Shown: in pieces, positions 28,110 through 36,847 of the stretch | Layout of the letters: each line of letters opens with the position of its first letter | Position numbering within the stretch: position 1 is the stretch's first letter | Origin: Erythrobacter sp. | Lineage (GTDB): Bacteria > Pseudomonadota > Alphaproteobacteria > Sphingomonadales > Sphingomonadaceae | Length of the DNA stretch: 64,000 bases | Assembly: GCF_011765465.1 (NCBI RefSeq) | Contig: NZ_CP050265.1 | Span: forward strand, 2,068,501-2,132,500 | Direction of reading: 5' to 3' | The notes under the pieces: model-generated | What the model was told of the DNA's origin: nothing | The model's database searches: none | Seen by the model: the letters and a program-made list of their open reading frames with translations, nothing else | Translations under genes and position numbers: made by a program

Positions 28110-29110
28110 TGAACCCGGCGCGGCGGTTCCGGCCGGAAGCGCCAGACTCTCACCTCAAGCCCGATTTTCTCGAGCCTTTCGCTTCCCGGCACGGCGAGCA
28201 CCCCGCCGAGCGAGGCGTTCTCGAAGCGCCATAGCCGGTCGGCGGCGCGGCCCGCTTCGGCGCGGCTGACCTGCCCGCCGAGCTCGGCGACGATCCGGCG
28301 CACCGTCTCGACCTGGATCGCGCGCGGGACGTTGGCGTAATAGCGATAGGCGGGGCCGTCCGGGACGTCCTCGCGGTGCACCATCTCCTCGAAATCGAGC
28401 TGCGCGTACCATTCGATCGCGCGCCACGCCTCGGCCAGGTGGCCTGCGCTTTCGGCCAGCGCCTGCGGGTCGAGCCAGTCGTGCTGCGCGAGATGGCGGC
28501 GCACGCGGACCCGGTCGAACGCCTCGTCCTCGTTCGAGGGATCGCGCGCGGGCTCGATTCCCGCGGCGGCGACCACGGTTTCGAGGTCGCGCTTACGCCA
28601 TGACAAGAGCGGGCGGACCAGCAGGATCTCGCTGCCCGGAACATGGCCGTGGGCGCGCACCCCGGCGAGGCCCGCGAGCCCGCTCCCCCGGGCAAGGCGC
28701 ATGAGCAGCGTTTCGGCCTGGTCGTCGGCATGGTGCGCGGTGGCGAGCGCGCCGCAACCCTGCTCGCGCACCCAGCGGGCGAGCGCTTCGTATCTCGCCT
28801 CGCGCGCGCGCGACTGGAGATTGCCGCGCGGCACTTCGACGGCGAGCGCGGTGAAGGGAATGCCGCGTTCGGCGCACAGCGCCTCGACCATGGCGACTTC
28901 GCCCGCGGCCTCTGCGCGCAGGCCATGGTCGACGCTGGCGACCGCAATCCGCCCCGGCAGGGCGGCATGGGCAAGCAGCAGGAGTGCGAGGCTGTCCGGT
29001 CCGCCCGAGACGGCCAGACCGAGCGGCCCCTCGCGCTCCTCTTCCGGCCAGATCCGCGCGAGGTCCGCGTCGAAGCGGGCGATCAGGTCGGGATCGATAT
29101 TCCCGGCAAT
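28106..29110 (-). CDS. tilS: tRNA(Ile)-lysidine synthase
   Basis: TilS converts the wobble C of tRNA-Ile(CAU) to lysidine and is essential for AUA decoding. The PP-loop SGGPDS (residues 35-40 from the proposed start), DHGLR and TAHHADDQAETLLMRLARGSG are intact. No ATG, GTG or TTG exists between the upstream in-frame stop (near 29152) and the PP-loop; the first ATG (28891) would remove the ATP site. The best start is ATT at 29110 (IAGNIDPDLIARF) with GGGGGAG about 7 nt upstream. The length is then 334 residues, on the short side for the family. Confidence 0.88.
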   Translation of the reverse strand: MAGNIDPDLIARFDADLARIWPEEEREGPLGLAVSGGPDSLALLLLAHAALPGRIAVASVDHGLRAEAAGEVAMVEALCAERGIPFTALAVEVPRGNLQSRAREARYEALARWVREQGCGALATAHHADDQAETLLMRLARGSGLAGLAGVRAHGHVPGSEILLVRPLLSWRKRDLETVVAAAGIEPARDPSNEDEAFDRVRVRRHLAQHDWLDPQALAESAGHLAEAWRAIEWYAQLDFEEMVHREDVPDGPAYRYYANVPRAIQVETVRRIVAELGGQVSRAEAGRAADRLWRFENASLGGVLAVPGSERLEKIGLEVRVWRFRPEPPRRVH

Positions 29111-29152
29111 GGCGCGTCTCCCCCGAAATCCGGGCCGTCGCGGCGCGGCGGC

Positions 29153-30157
29153 CTATTCGCAGGTCACCTTGCGGCGGTTGCTTTCGTACTGGTCGGCGAG
29201 CCGCCCGGTCGCGATCGCGGGATAGGTCTCCCCGAATTCGGCGAGCGCGATGCAGGCGCGCCGCGTGTCGCCCATTTCGATCATGCTCTCCGCAAGGAAA
29301 AGCAGGCTGTCGGGCGCGCGCCGCGCGGTGCGGTCGGCCTGATAATTGCGCAGGAACCAGCGCGCCGCCTCTTCGGCCATGCCGTCGTCGAGGAAGGCGC
29401 GGCCCAGCAGGTTGCGCCCGAAAGTGATGAGCGGGTGGTCGGGGTAGCCTTCGACGAAGCTAGACAATTGCTGGCGCGCTTCGGGATAGAAGCCGGCGTC
29501 CCACAGTCGGAAGCCGTAGGTGTATTCGTCCTCGCCCGGATCGCCCGTGTCGGGCTTGGTGATGGCCTGCACCGCGGCGAGCCGTTCGGGGCTGGGGCCG
29601 GTCGTTTCGGCACTGGCTGTCGCCGAACCGCTGCTGACCGGTGCGGTTTCGATCCGCTGGTCGCCCTCTGCCGCATCCTCGTCCGTCATCGCGGCAAGAT
29701 TGCTGTCGGTCGCCGCGCTTTCGGCGGGCGCGGGCGTGCGGACGGTCGGCGCGGCCTCGAGCGCGGCGACGCGTTCGTCGAGACGGGACAGGGCGTTGGC
29801 GTTTTCTTCCGTGAGGGCGGTGAGGCGCTGCAATTGCAGCTCGAGTGCGTCGAGCCGGGCGAGGATGTCGGTGATCGCGCTGGTAGAGGGGCGGTCGGGC
29901 CGGCTTGCGGCCTGTTCGCCCCCGGTGATCTGCGGTTCGAAGAAGCGCCCGTCGCCGCCGGGAAAGACATTGCGCTGGAGCGCGCGGATCTCGGCCTCGA
30001 TCTTGCGAAGGCGCGCATCGGTGTTGTCCTGCGCCGCGGCCGGGGCCGGCAGGGTCGCGAGGATCGCGCCGGCGACGAGCACGCCGAACGCCTGCGGGAT
30101 GCGCCGGGCAAAGCGGCGAGGCGCGGGGGCGGCAGCTAGGGCGGGGGCGATTGTCAT
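29153..30157 (-). CDS. CpoB/YbgF-like periplasmic coiled-coil/TPR protein
   Basis: This 334-residue protein has a signal peptide (near AAA-QDN), a heptad coiled-coil (about 45-60 and 90-130; ITDILARLDALELQLQRL) and a Thr/Ala-rich linker. Three TPR-like repeats follow (about 210-325; YTYGFRLWDAGFYPEARQQL). That architecture is that of CpoB, which links PBP1B and Tol-Pal during constriction. No tol-pal genes are adjacent here. It precedes tilS by 42 nt on the same strand, an arrangement often seen in this group. Confidence 0.82.
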   Translation of the reverse strand: MTIAPALAAAPAPRRFARRIPQAFGVLVAGAILATLPAPAAAQDNTDARLRKIEAEIRALQRNVFPGGDGRFFEPQITGGEQAASRPDRPSTSAITDILARLDALELQLQRLTALTEENANALSRLDERVAALEAAPTVRTPAPAESAATDSNLAAMTDEDAAEGDQRIETAPVSSGSATASAETTGPSPERLAAVQAITKPDTGDPGEDEYTYGFRLWDAGFYPEARQQLSSFVEGYPDHPLITFGRNLLGRAFLDDGMAEEAARWFLRNYQADRTARRAPDSLLFLAESMIEMGDTRRACIALAEFGETYPAIATGRLADQYESNRRKVTCE

Positions 30158-30349
30158 GGGTCTTGCGAGCTCCCTCTCTCGTCTCTTTCACATGGGTTCG
30201 CGCGCGGCCCGGCCGCGTCGGCGGGCATCACGCGCGCGCGTCCCTGCGGGAACGCGGATGAACACCATTCCAATCTGTGCCCGCTGCACGCCCTCAAGTC
30301 GAGGGGCGGGTGCTGCCAAAACGGTGGGAAATCGCAGCCCGCAGCGCGT

Positions 30350-31219
30350 TCAATTGGCCGAGGGACCATCCGCCTCGCCGCGCGCGAGCAGGGCGCGTGC
30401 CGAAACCGGTTCGCCGCCCATCGTCTGCGGCCCCTCGGCCAGCGGAGGCACCCTTCGGCCGCCGATGGTGATCGCAAAGGCATCGGGACGCCCGGTGTTT
30501 ATCAGCGGTTCGCGCGCATCGCCCGGCACGGTAAAGCTTTCGCCGCTTTCCATCTGCGCTTCGTAGAGCCGTTCGCCGCCGCGTTCGTAAAAGCGCACCC
30601 AGACACCGTCCTCGGTCGCGGTGAAGACCACTTCGCCCGAAGCGTCGGGTGCGGGGGCCGGGGCGGCATCGGTGTCGGCGGCGGCGACCTGCGGCGCGGG
30701 CTCGGTCGGCGCAGCGGGCGCGGTGTCCTCGCGGGTAAGCGGCGGCAAGTCCGCGCCCTGGCCGAAATAGGAACTGGACAAGGCAACCACCCCGATCACC
30801 AGCACGATCGCGGCGATCGCGCCGAACCAGGCCAGGCCGTTCGACGGCAGCTTGGCCGGGTCACCCGGCTCCATCGCGCCCGCCCCGTGATGGCGGCGCT
30901 CGCCTTCGTCCGACAATTCGGCGCGAACCTTGTCGGCGATCTCTTCCTCGTCCAGCCCGACAACGCGGGCGTAGTTGCGGGCAAAGCCGATGGCGTAGGT
31001 GCGCGAGGGCAGGGTTTCGAAATCGCCCGCCTCGATCACTTCGAGATGGTGCATCGGGATACGGGTTTCCGCGGCGATATGGGCGAGTTCGAGGCGCTTG
31101 CGCTCGCGCGCGGCGCGCAGGGTCGCCCCGGCCCCGACGGGCTCGCCGCCGAGATCCTCCTCGGGCGCGTCGGCGAGCGTTTCGTCGCCGAACCCGCCGG
31201 TCTGTGTGTCGCTGCTCAT
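30350..31219 (-). CDS. RodZ-like helix-turn-helix membrane protein (DUF4115)
   Basis: This 289-residue protein has an N-terminal Xre-type HTH (about 32-100; LRAARERKRLELAHIAAETRI). A basic stretch and one transmembrane helix (about 130-150) follow, then a Pro/Ala-rich linker and a C-terminal DUF4115 beta domain (about 195-285; VWVRFYERGGERLYEAQM). This matches RodZ, the cytoskeletal partner of MreB that supports rod shape. The start at 31219 is preferred to the ATG at 31231. A good sigma-70 promoter lies at 31282-31311. Confidence 0.85.
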   Translation of the reverse strand: MSSDTQTGGFGDETLADAPEEDLGGEPVGAGATLRAARERKRLELAHIAAETRIPMHHLEVIEAGDFETLPSRTYAIGFARNYARVVGLDEEEIADKVRAELSDEGERRHHGAGAMEPGDPAKLPSNGLAWFGAIAAIVLVIGVVALSSSYFGQGADLPPLTREDTAPAAPTEPAPQVAAADTDAAPAPAPDASGEVVFTATEDGVWVRFYERGGERLYEAQMESGESFTVPGDAREPLINTGRPDAFAITIGGRRVPPLAEGPQTMGGEPVSARALLARGEADGPSAN

Positions 31220-31281
31220 GACCCGATCCACGCTATTTGCGGTGTGTGCGCCGGTTTCTGCGCTGGTTTTTGCGTTGCATC

Positions 31282-31311
31282 ATAACAATCGCTGTTGCCC
31301 GGCGCTGTCAA
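31282..31311 (-). promoter_or_regulatory. Predicted sigma-70 promoter of the rodZ-like gene
   Basis: On the minus strand, consensus TTGACA (31311-31306) is followed after 18 nt by TGTTAT (31287-31282) as -10. The predicted leader is about 55 nt. It shows that the rodZ-like gene is not simply read from ptsP. Confidence 0.55.
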
Positions 31312-31373
31312 GGCGTCGCCCCCGGCAATCGCGCGGATTGCCGCAGGCGCGCGGCGGGCTGCCGTATGGCAGC

Positions 31374-33644
31374 TCAATCGGTTTCGATCTCGCGCGCGCT
31401 CGCCCAGGCGGACAATTCTGCCCGGATGTCGGTGGCCGGGTCGGCCAGCCAGGCGGTGAGCGCGGCGGAAAGCTCGTCGAGGTCGATCTTGCGCACCAGT
31501 TCCTTGATCGGGCCGACCGCCGCGGGCGTGATCGAGAGGCGGCGGAAGCCGATGCCGAGCAATGCCAGAGCTTCCAGCCTGCGCCCGCCCATCTCGCCGC
31601 ACACGCCGACATCGACGCCGCTGCCGACGCTCGACTGGATGACGCGCCGCAGGAACCGCAGGATCGACGGGGACAGCCAGTCGTAGCGCTGGGCGAGCTT
31701 GGGATTGGCGCGATCGGCGGCGAACAGGAACTGGGTGAGGTCGTTGGTGCCGACCGAAAGGAAGCTCAGTTTCGGCAGCAACAGGTCGAGCACCTCGGCC
31801 AATGCGGGCACTTCGAGCATTGCGCCGAAATGGATGCGTTCCGGCCCGAGCTTCTTCTTGGTGCGAAGGAAGGCGTGCTGTTCTTCGAAAACGGCCTTGG
31901 CGGCGTCGAATTCCCACACCTCGCTGACCATCGGGAACATGACGTAGAGCGCCCTGCCCCCCGCCGCTTCGAGCAACGCGCGCGCCTGCGCCTTCATCAG
32001 CCCCTCGCGTTCGAGCGCGAGCCGCAGCGCGCGCCAGCCCATCGCCGGATTCTCGTCGTTGCGCGCCACGTCCGAGGCGAGGTAGGGCACCGACTTGTCC
32101 CCGCCGATGTCGACCGTGCGGAAGATCACCGGCTTGTCCCCCGCCGCATCGAGCACGTCGCGGTAGAGCCGGGTCTGCCGCTCGCGCTGGGGGAGCGTCG
32201 CGGAGACGAGGAACTGAAACTCGGTGCGGAACAGGCCGACTCCGTCCGCGCCCGTCATGGCGAGATTGCTCATGTCGTCGCGCAGCCCGGCGTTCATCAT
32301 CACCTGGATGCGCGTCCCGCAGCGGGTGAAGGGTTCGACATCGCGCAGCGAAGCATAGGCCGCCTGGCGCTCCTTCGACTTGGCGAAGCGCGCGTGGAAG
32401 GCATCGGAGACCTGCTGCAGCGGGCGCACGATCGCGTTGCCCGCGGTCGCATCGAGCAGAACCTCGTCGCCTTCGCGGATCACCCCGCGCACGCCCTGCG
32501 CCCGGCCGAGCACCGGCACGCCCATCGCCCGCGCGACGATCACGACATGGGCGGTCAATGACCCTTCCTCCAGGATCACGCCCTTCAGCCGCCGCTTGTC
32601 GTATTCGAGCAGTTCGGCAGGGCCGAGATTACGCGCGATCAGAATCGTGTCGCGCCGAAGCCCCTGCGAGGCCGCCGTGCCCAATTGCCCCGCGACGATC
32701 CGGATCAGCCGGTTGGCGAGATCCTCCAGGTCGTGCATCCGGTCGGCGAGCAGCGGGTCGTCGATCTCGCGCATCCGCATACGGGTGTGCTGCTGGACGC
32801 GCTCGATCGCCGCTTCCGCCGTGAGGCCGGAATCGATCGCCTCGTTGATGCGGCGCGACCAGCCCTCGTCATAGGCGAACATCTTGTAGGTCTCGAGCAC
32901 CTCCTCGTGCTCGCCGCCGACGCCGAATTCGGCCTGGCCTGCAAGATTGTCGATCTGCTCGCGCATCTTGTCGAAGGCGCGGTAGACCCGCTGGCGCTCG
33001 GCCTCGATGTCCTCGGCCATGACCTGCGTGATCTGGACGCGCGGCTGGTGGTAGACCGCCTGCCCCGCGCCGAGCCCCTTGACCATGGGAAGCCCGGAGA
33101 CGTTGGCGGGCGCGGTCTGCTCCTCGGTCAGGCCGCGCGCTTCCTCCTCGTCGACCAGTTCGGCATTGGCGATCAGTTCGGACAGCACCATCGCGGTGGT
33201 CTGGAGCGCCTCGATCTCGACATCCTCGTAGCGGCGCGGATCGACGTGCTGGACGCACAACACGCCCACCGCGCGTTCGCGGTAGACGATCGGTACGCCG
33301 GCGAAGGAATGGAATTTGTCCTCGCCCGTCTCGGGGCGATAGAGAAAGTCGGGATGCGCCTTCGCCTCGGCGAGGTTCAATGTCTCGACATTGGCCGCGA
33401 TTGTGCCGGTCAGCCCCTCGCCCACCGCCATGCGGGTGACGTGGACCGCGCTCTGGTTGAGGCCGCGGGTGGCGAACAACTCGAGCATCCCCTCGCGCAA
33501 CAGGTAGATCGAGCAGACCTCGCTGGTGAGGCATTCGCCGATGATCTCGACCACGCGGTCGAGCTTGCCCTGCGCGTGAAGGCGCGAGGCCATGACCTCG
33601 GTCAGGCGGGTGAGGATCTGGCGGGCGGATGCGGCAGCGGTCAT
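31374..33644 (-). CDS. ptsP: Phosphoenolpyruvate-protein phosphotransferase, nitrogen-type (EI-Ntr)
   Basis: This 756-residue enzyme starts the PTS-Ntr phosphorelay from PEP to NPr. It has an N-terminal GAF domain (about 15-160), EI N-terminal domain, the phosphohistidine domain with His366 in GSLTAHVVI, and the PEP-binding barrel (TGADGVGLFRTEF, FRTVDIGGDK, VCGEMGG). The GAF domain identifies PtsP rather than sugar EI. In alphaproteobacteria this relay affects K+ uptake, stringent response and envelope stress. It is followed 154 nt later by the rodZ-like gene. Confidence 0.95.
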   Translation of the reverse strand: MTAAASARQILTRLTEVMASRLHAQGKLDRVVEIIGECLTSEVCSIYLLREGMLELFATRGLNQSAVHVTRMAVGEGLTGTIAANVETLNLAEAKAHPDFLYRPETGEDKFHSFAGVPIVYRERAVGVLCVQHVDPRRYEDVEIEALQTTAMVLSELIANAELVDEEEARGLTEEQTAPANVSGLPMVKGLGAGQAVYHQPRVQITQVMAEDIEAERQRVYRAFDKMREQIDNLAGQAEFGVGGEHEEVLETYKMFAYDEGWSRRINEAIDSGLTAEAAIERVQQHTRMRMREIDDPLLADRMHDLEDLANRLIRIVAGQLGTAASQGLRRDTILIARNLGPAELLEYDKRRLKGVILEEGSLTAHVVIVARAMGVPVLGRAQGVRGVIREGDEVLLDATAGNAIVRPLQQVSDAFHARFAKSKERQAAYASLRDVEPFTRCGTRIQVMMNAGLRDDMSNLAMTGADGVGLFRTEFQFLVSATLPQRERQTRLYRDVLDAAGDKPVIFRTVDIGGDKSVPYLASDVARNDENPAMGWRALRLALEREGLMKAQARALLEAAGGRALYVMFPMVSEVWEFDAAKAVFEEQHAFLRTKKKLGPERIHFGAMLEVPALAEVLDLLLPKLSFLSVGTNDLTQFLFAADRANPKLAQRYDWLSPSILRFLRRVIQSSVGSGVDVGVCGEMGGRRLEALALLGIGFRRLSITPAAVGPIKELVRKIDLDELSAALTAWLADPATDIRAELSAWASAREIETD

Positions 33645-33816
33645 GTGTCCCGCCCGGTCTACTGCGGAGCGCGCGCAAAAGCAAAGCGCCGCGTGAGCGC
33701 ATGGGCTCGCGCTGCTGGAGGCAGAGTCGAACCCGCCGGTCGCGCAGCCTCGCGGGCGCGCCGGATGCTTGTCGCCGGGTCAATCCGGCCGGATCAGGCT
33801 GACGGGAGCGCGCGCG

Positions 33817-33984
33817 TCAGCCGCGCGCGATCTCCTCCTTCAATCGGAGCTTCTGCTTCTTGAGGAACTGGACCTTTGCAGCATCGGGCGCGGGCCGGGC
33901 CATTTCGTCGCGCAGGCGGGCTTCGATGCCGGCGTGCTTGGACTGGAGTGCCTGGACGTGCGAGGTGGAAGCTGCAGTTGCCAT
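33817..33984 (-). CDS. YdcH/DUF465 family small protein
   Basis: This 55-residue, highly charged single-hairpin protein carries the family core LQSKHAGIEARLRDEMARP and VQFLKKQKLRLKEEIAR. The ATG at 33984 is chosen over an upstream in-frame ATG (34002) because it has GGAGGT-like pairing upstream. Function is unknown. A paralogue lies divergently at 34230. Confidence 0.85.
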   Translation of the reverse strand: MATAASTSHVQALQSKHAGIEARLRDEMARPAPDAAKVQFLKKQKLRLKEEIARG

Positions 33985-34229
33985 AGTCGTTACCTCCTTC
34001 AAGCCGGGGGGCTGCCCCCGAAAGAAGCGACTCGGACCCTTGCGGCCGAGCCGCAGGTTTGAAGCAAACCACAGGTAAGCTATCTTGCAAAGTCGTTAGA
34101 ATGCGTGAATCGGCGTCTGCGCGGATGTGCGCGGTGAATCGTTAACGGGATCGGCACCTCGTTCAGGCCCATCGGCGCATGGCCGAAGGGTCTTCGGCGA
34201 CGGGTTCGGGGAACAGGCAGGCAGGCGGA

Positions 34230-34439
34230 ATGAACGAGGCGGAGCTGCGCAAGAAGCTCGAATTGCTGCGCACCGAACATCGCGATCTCGACGCGGCCAT
34301 CGCCGCGCTGACCGAGGCGGGGGAGCGAACGGGCTTCGTCGACCAGCTCCAGATCGCGCGCCTGAAAAAGCGCAAGCTGCGCCTCAAGGACCAGATCGCG
34401 ATCATCGAGGACGAATTGCTGCCCGATATTATTGCGTAG
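34230..34439 (+). CDS. YdcH/DUF465 family small protein (paralogue)
   Basis: This 69-residue coiled-coil protein has the family core LRKKLELLRTEHRDLDAAIA and LQIARLKKRKLRLKDQIAIIEDEL. GGCGGA precedes the ATG at 34230. It is divergent from the DUF465 gene at 33817 and upstream of the RcdA-type gene. Confidence 0.88.
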   Translation: MNEAELRKKLELLRTEHRDLDAAIAALTEAGERTGFVDQLQIARLKKRKLRLKDQIAIIEDELLPDIIA

Positions 34440-34788
34440 CTTTCTTTGCGATCGCCCATCCGGGCGATCGTCCTCGGTGCTATTGCTCGCTTCGCTCGCG
34501 CACCTGCGGGCGCGCGGTCGCGCTTGCGGCGGCTGCGCCGCCGATCAGCGCTCCCCGGCTCGATCTTCGATTTGCCCCCAAGAAGCGCAGGAACGGCCCG
34601 GAGGGCCGCAAGGGCGACTGCCCGCCCGCAGCGACGCGCCCGCAGGGCGCATGAGCGAGGATGTCGCGCGCCCGGATGGGCGCGCGCCAATAAAAACGTC
34701 CCGCACCGGGACACGTCGATCTTTTACCGGGAAAGTAACCATAGGATAATGGAGCTTCACGCCCCCGCGCCCTAACCCTGTGGGAGTC
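34440..34788. other. Long structured non-coding gap upstream of the RcdA-type gene
   Basis: No credible gene lies in these 349 nt. The gap opens with a perfect hairpin, CGATCGCCC (34449-34457) with GGGCGATCG (34462-34470). Further GC-rich self-complementary segments follow (for example CGGCGGC TGC GCCGCCG near 34531-34547) and a CGCGCCCGGATGG motif near 34671-34683. The last 60 nt are AT-richer and carry GTAACCAT at 34735-34742, a near match to the CtrA half-site, 46 nt before the next start. Confidence 0.5.
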
Positions 34789-35262
34789 ATGGCCCGCACC
34801 AGCGATCTTTCCCGCCCGATCATCGAGGCACTCTACACCGAAGCCCTCGTCCTTGCCGACGAGGTGCGCGCGGTCTTCGCCTCCGGGACGCGGCCTGCCG
34901 AACCCGCCGACCCGATGAGCGGCGAAGGCGCGATGATCCGGCTCGCGCTCTCGACCGAGGGGCTCAAGACCACGACGCGAATGATGCACGTGCTCGCCTG
35001 GCTGCTCAATCAGCGCGCGTTCTTTTCGGGCGAGCTGTCCGCCAGCCAGGTGCGGCGTCACGGCACGCTCCCGCCCGACCGCGAAGCGGATGCCGAAGCG
35101 CTGGCCCGGCTCGAACCGGAAACCCGCGCGCTGATCGAGGAAACGGTCCAGCTGCACCGCCGAATCGCGCGGCTGGATGAAGCATGGCGGCAGGATTTCG
35201 CCATGCAGTCGCCCGCGCGCGCGTTCCAGCAGATGATCGGGCGCGAACTGGGGCGCGGCTAG
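34789..35262 (+). CDS. rcdA: DUF1465/RcdA family protein
   Basis: This 157-residue all-helical protein belongs to DUF1465, the family of Caulobacter RcdA. RcdA is an adaptor that helps ClpXP degrade CtrA and other cell-cycle substrates. Visible features are LSRPIIEALYTEALVLADEVR and LALSTEGLKTTTRMMHVLAWLL. The ATG at 34789 has GGGAG unusually close upstream; GTG at 34780 is an alternative. A CtrA-like half-site lies 46 nt upstream, in keeping with known CtrA control of Caulobacter rcdA. Orthology of function is inference. Confidence 0.82.
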   Translation: MARTSDLSRPIIEALYTEALVLADEVRAVFASGTRPAEPADPMSGEGAMIRLALSTEGLKTTTRMMHVLAWLLNQRAFFSGELSASQVRRHGTLPPDREADAEALARLEPETRALIEETVQLHRRIARLDEAWRQDFAMQSPARAFQQMIGRELGRG

Positions 35263-35266
35263 GGCG

Positions 35267-36739
35267 TCAAGCGGCGGCGAGCGCCTTGCGCCAGCGAGCC
35301 AGCCGCTCCTCGCGCACGTCGTCCGGCATGACCGGTTCGAAGCGGGTGAGCTCGCCCTGCATCGCCTCGGCCGCCGCCGCGAGGTCGGGGTAGAGCCCCG
35401 CCCCGGTCGCCGCCAGCATCGCCGCGCCGAGTGCGGTCGTCTCGACGAAGCCGGGCCGTTCGACCGGCACGCCGAGCACGTCGGCGAGATCCTGCGCCAT
35501 CCAGTCGTTCGCCGCCATGCCGCCGTCGATGCGAAGGCTCGCCCAGGCGGTCCCGTCGGCGGCGAAGGCTTGCGCGAGGTCCCATGTCTGGTGCGCCATC
35601 GCTTCGAGCGCCGCGCGGGCGAGCTGTGCCTTGCCGCTGGCGAAGCTGAGCCCCGCTATCACCCCGCGCGCATCCGCCCGCCAATGCGGCGCGCCCAATC
35701 CGGCGAGCGCGGGCACGATCGTCACCCCGCCGCTGTCGGGGATCGACCGGGCGAGCGCCTCGGTCTCTTCGGCGACATCGACGATGCCGAGCGAATCCCT
35801 CAGCCACTGGACGAGGCTCCCCGCGACGAAGACCGAGCCTTCGATCGCGTAGGTCCGCTGGCCCTCAAGCTGGGTCAGCACGGTCGAGAGCAGGCGGTGC
35901 GTCGAACGCGGCACGGCGCCGCCCTGGTTGGTCAGGATGAAGGCCCCCGTCCCGTAGGTCGCCTTGGTCTCGCCCGGCGACAGGCAGGCCTGCCCGATGG
36001 TCGCCGCCTGCTGGTCGCCCGCGCAGCCGGTGATCGCGATCGGTCCGCCGAACAGGCGCGGGTCGGTCCGGCCGAGTTCACCCGCCATGTCGATGACTTC
36101 GGGCAGCGCGGCGCGGGGTACGCCGAAAAGCTCGCACAGCCCTTCGTCGAACTGCGCGCTTTCGAGGTCCATGAGCAGCGTGCGACTGGCATTGCTGGCA
36201 TCGGTCACATGGCGCTTGCCGCCGGTAAGCTTGAAGATGAGCCAGCTTTCGACCGTGCCGAAGGCGAGCGTCCCCGCCTCCGCTGCCGCCTTCACCGCGG
36301 GCACGTTATCGAGCATCCAGCGCATCTTGGTGCCCGCGAAATAGGGATCGAGGACAAGGCCGGTGCGTCGCTGGACCTCCGCCTCGTGGCCCGCTTCGCG
36401 CAGCTCCATGCACAAGGGCTCGGTCCGGCGGTCCTGCCACACGATCGCGCGGGTCAGCGGCTCGCCCGTCTCGCGGTCCCAAGCCACCACCGTCTCGCGC
36501 TGGTTGGTGATGCCGAGCCCCGCGATCATCGCCGCCCCGCCTGCCCTAGGCACGACCTCGCGCGCGCAGGCCAGCGTCTTGTCCCAGATCTCGGCCGCAT
36601 CGTGTTCGACCCAGCCGCCTTGCGGGTAATGCTGCGTCAGCTCGGCCTGGGCGCTCGCGACCATGACGCCGTCGCTGGCGAACAGCATGGCCCGCGTCGA
36701 AGTGGTCCCTTCGTCGAGCACGAGGATATAATCGCTCAT
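35267..36739 (-). CDS. glpK: Glycerol kinase
   Basis: This FGGY-family kinase (490 residues) phosphorylates glycerol to sn-glycerol-3-phosphate. The N-terminal LDEGTTSTRAMLF phosphate loop, QDRRTE, FAGTKMRWMLDN and the C-terminal LRIDGGMAANDWMAQDLAD are present. No glpF, glpD or glpR is adjacent, so it is a solitary gene. It converges with the RcdA-type gene (4-nt gap). Confidence 0.95.
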   Translation of the reverse strand: MSDYILVLDEGTTSTRAMLFASDGVMVASAQAELTQHYPQGGWVEHDAAEIWDKTLACAREVVPRAGGAAMIAGLGITNQRETVVAWDRETGEPLTRAIVWQDRRTEPLCMELREAGHEAEVQRRTGLVLDPYFAGTKMRWMLDNVPAVKAAAEAGTLAFGTVESWLIFKLTGGKRHVTDASNASRTLLMDLESAQFDEGLCELFGVPRAALPEVIDMAGELGRTDPRLFGGPIAITGCAGDQQAATIGQACLSPGETKATYGTGAFILTNQGGAVPRSTHRLLSTVLTQLEGQRTYAIEGSVFVAGSLVQWLRDSLGIVDVAEETEALARSIPDSGGVTIVPALAGLGAPHWRADARGVIAGLSFASGKAQLARAALEAMAHQTWDLAQAFAADGTAWASLRIDGGMAANDWMAQDLADVLGVPVERPGFVETTALGAAMLAATGAGLYPDLAAAAEAMQGELTRFEPVMPDDVREERLARWRKALAAA

Positions 36740-36847
36740 CGTCTCCCCTTTTCCTGCGCCTCTCCCCTAAAGGCTGGCGCGACCCGAAGTCGAGGGGTGC
36801 GGCCGCGACCCTCGACAGGCGCGGCGCGCGCCGCCATATGCCCGGGC

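Noticed and set aside
33700..33790. Possible tRNA because of an AGTCGAACCCG string
   Set aside because: No cloverleaf can be drawn around it and no acceptor stem pairs; it is better explained as part of an intergenic repeat.
34480..35157. 225-codon minus-strand frame across the structured gap and the RcdA-type gene
   Set aside because: It runs antisense to the RcdA-type gene and has no recognisable domain.
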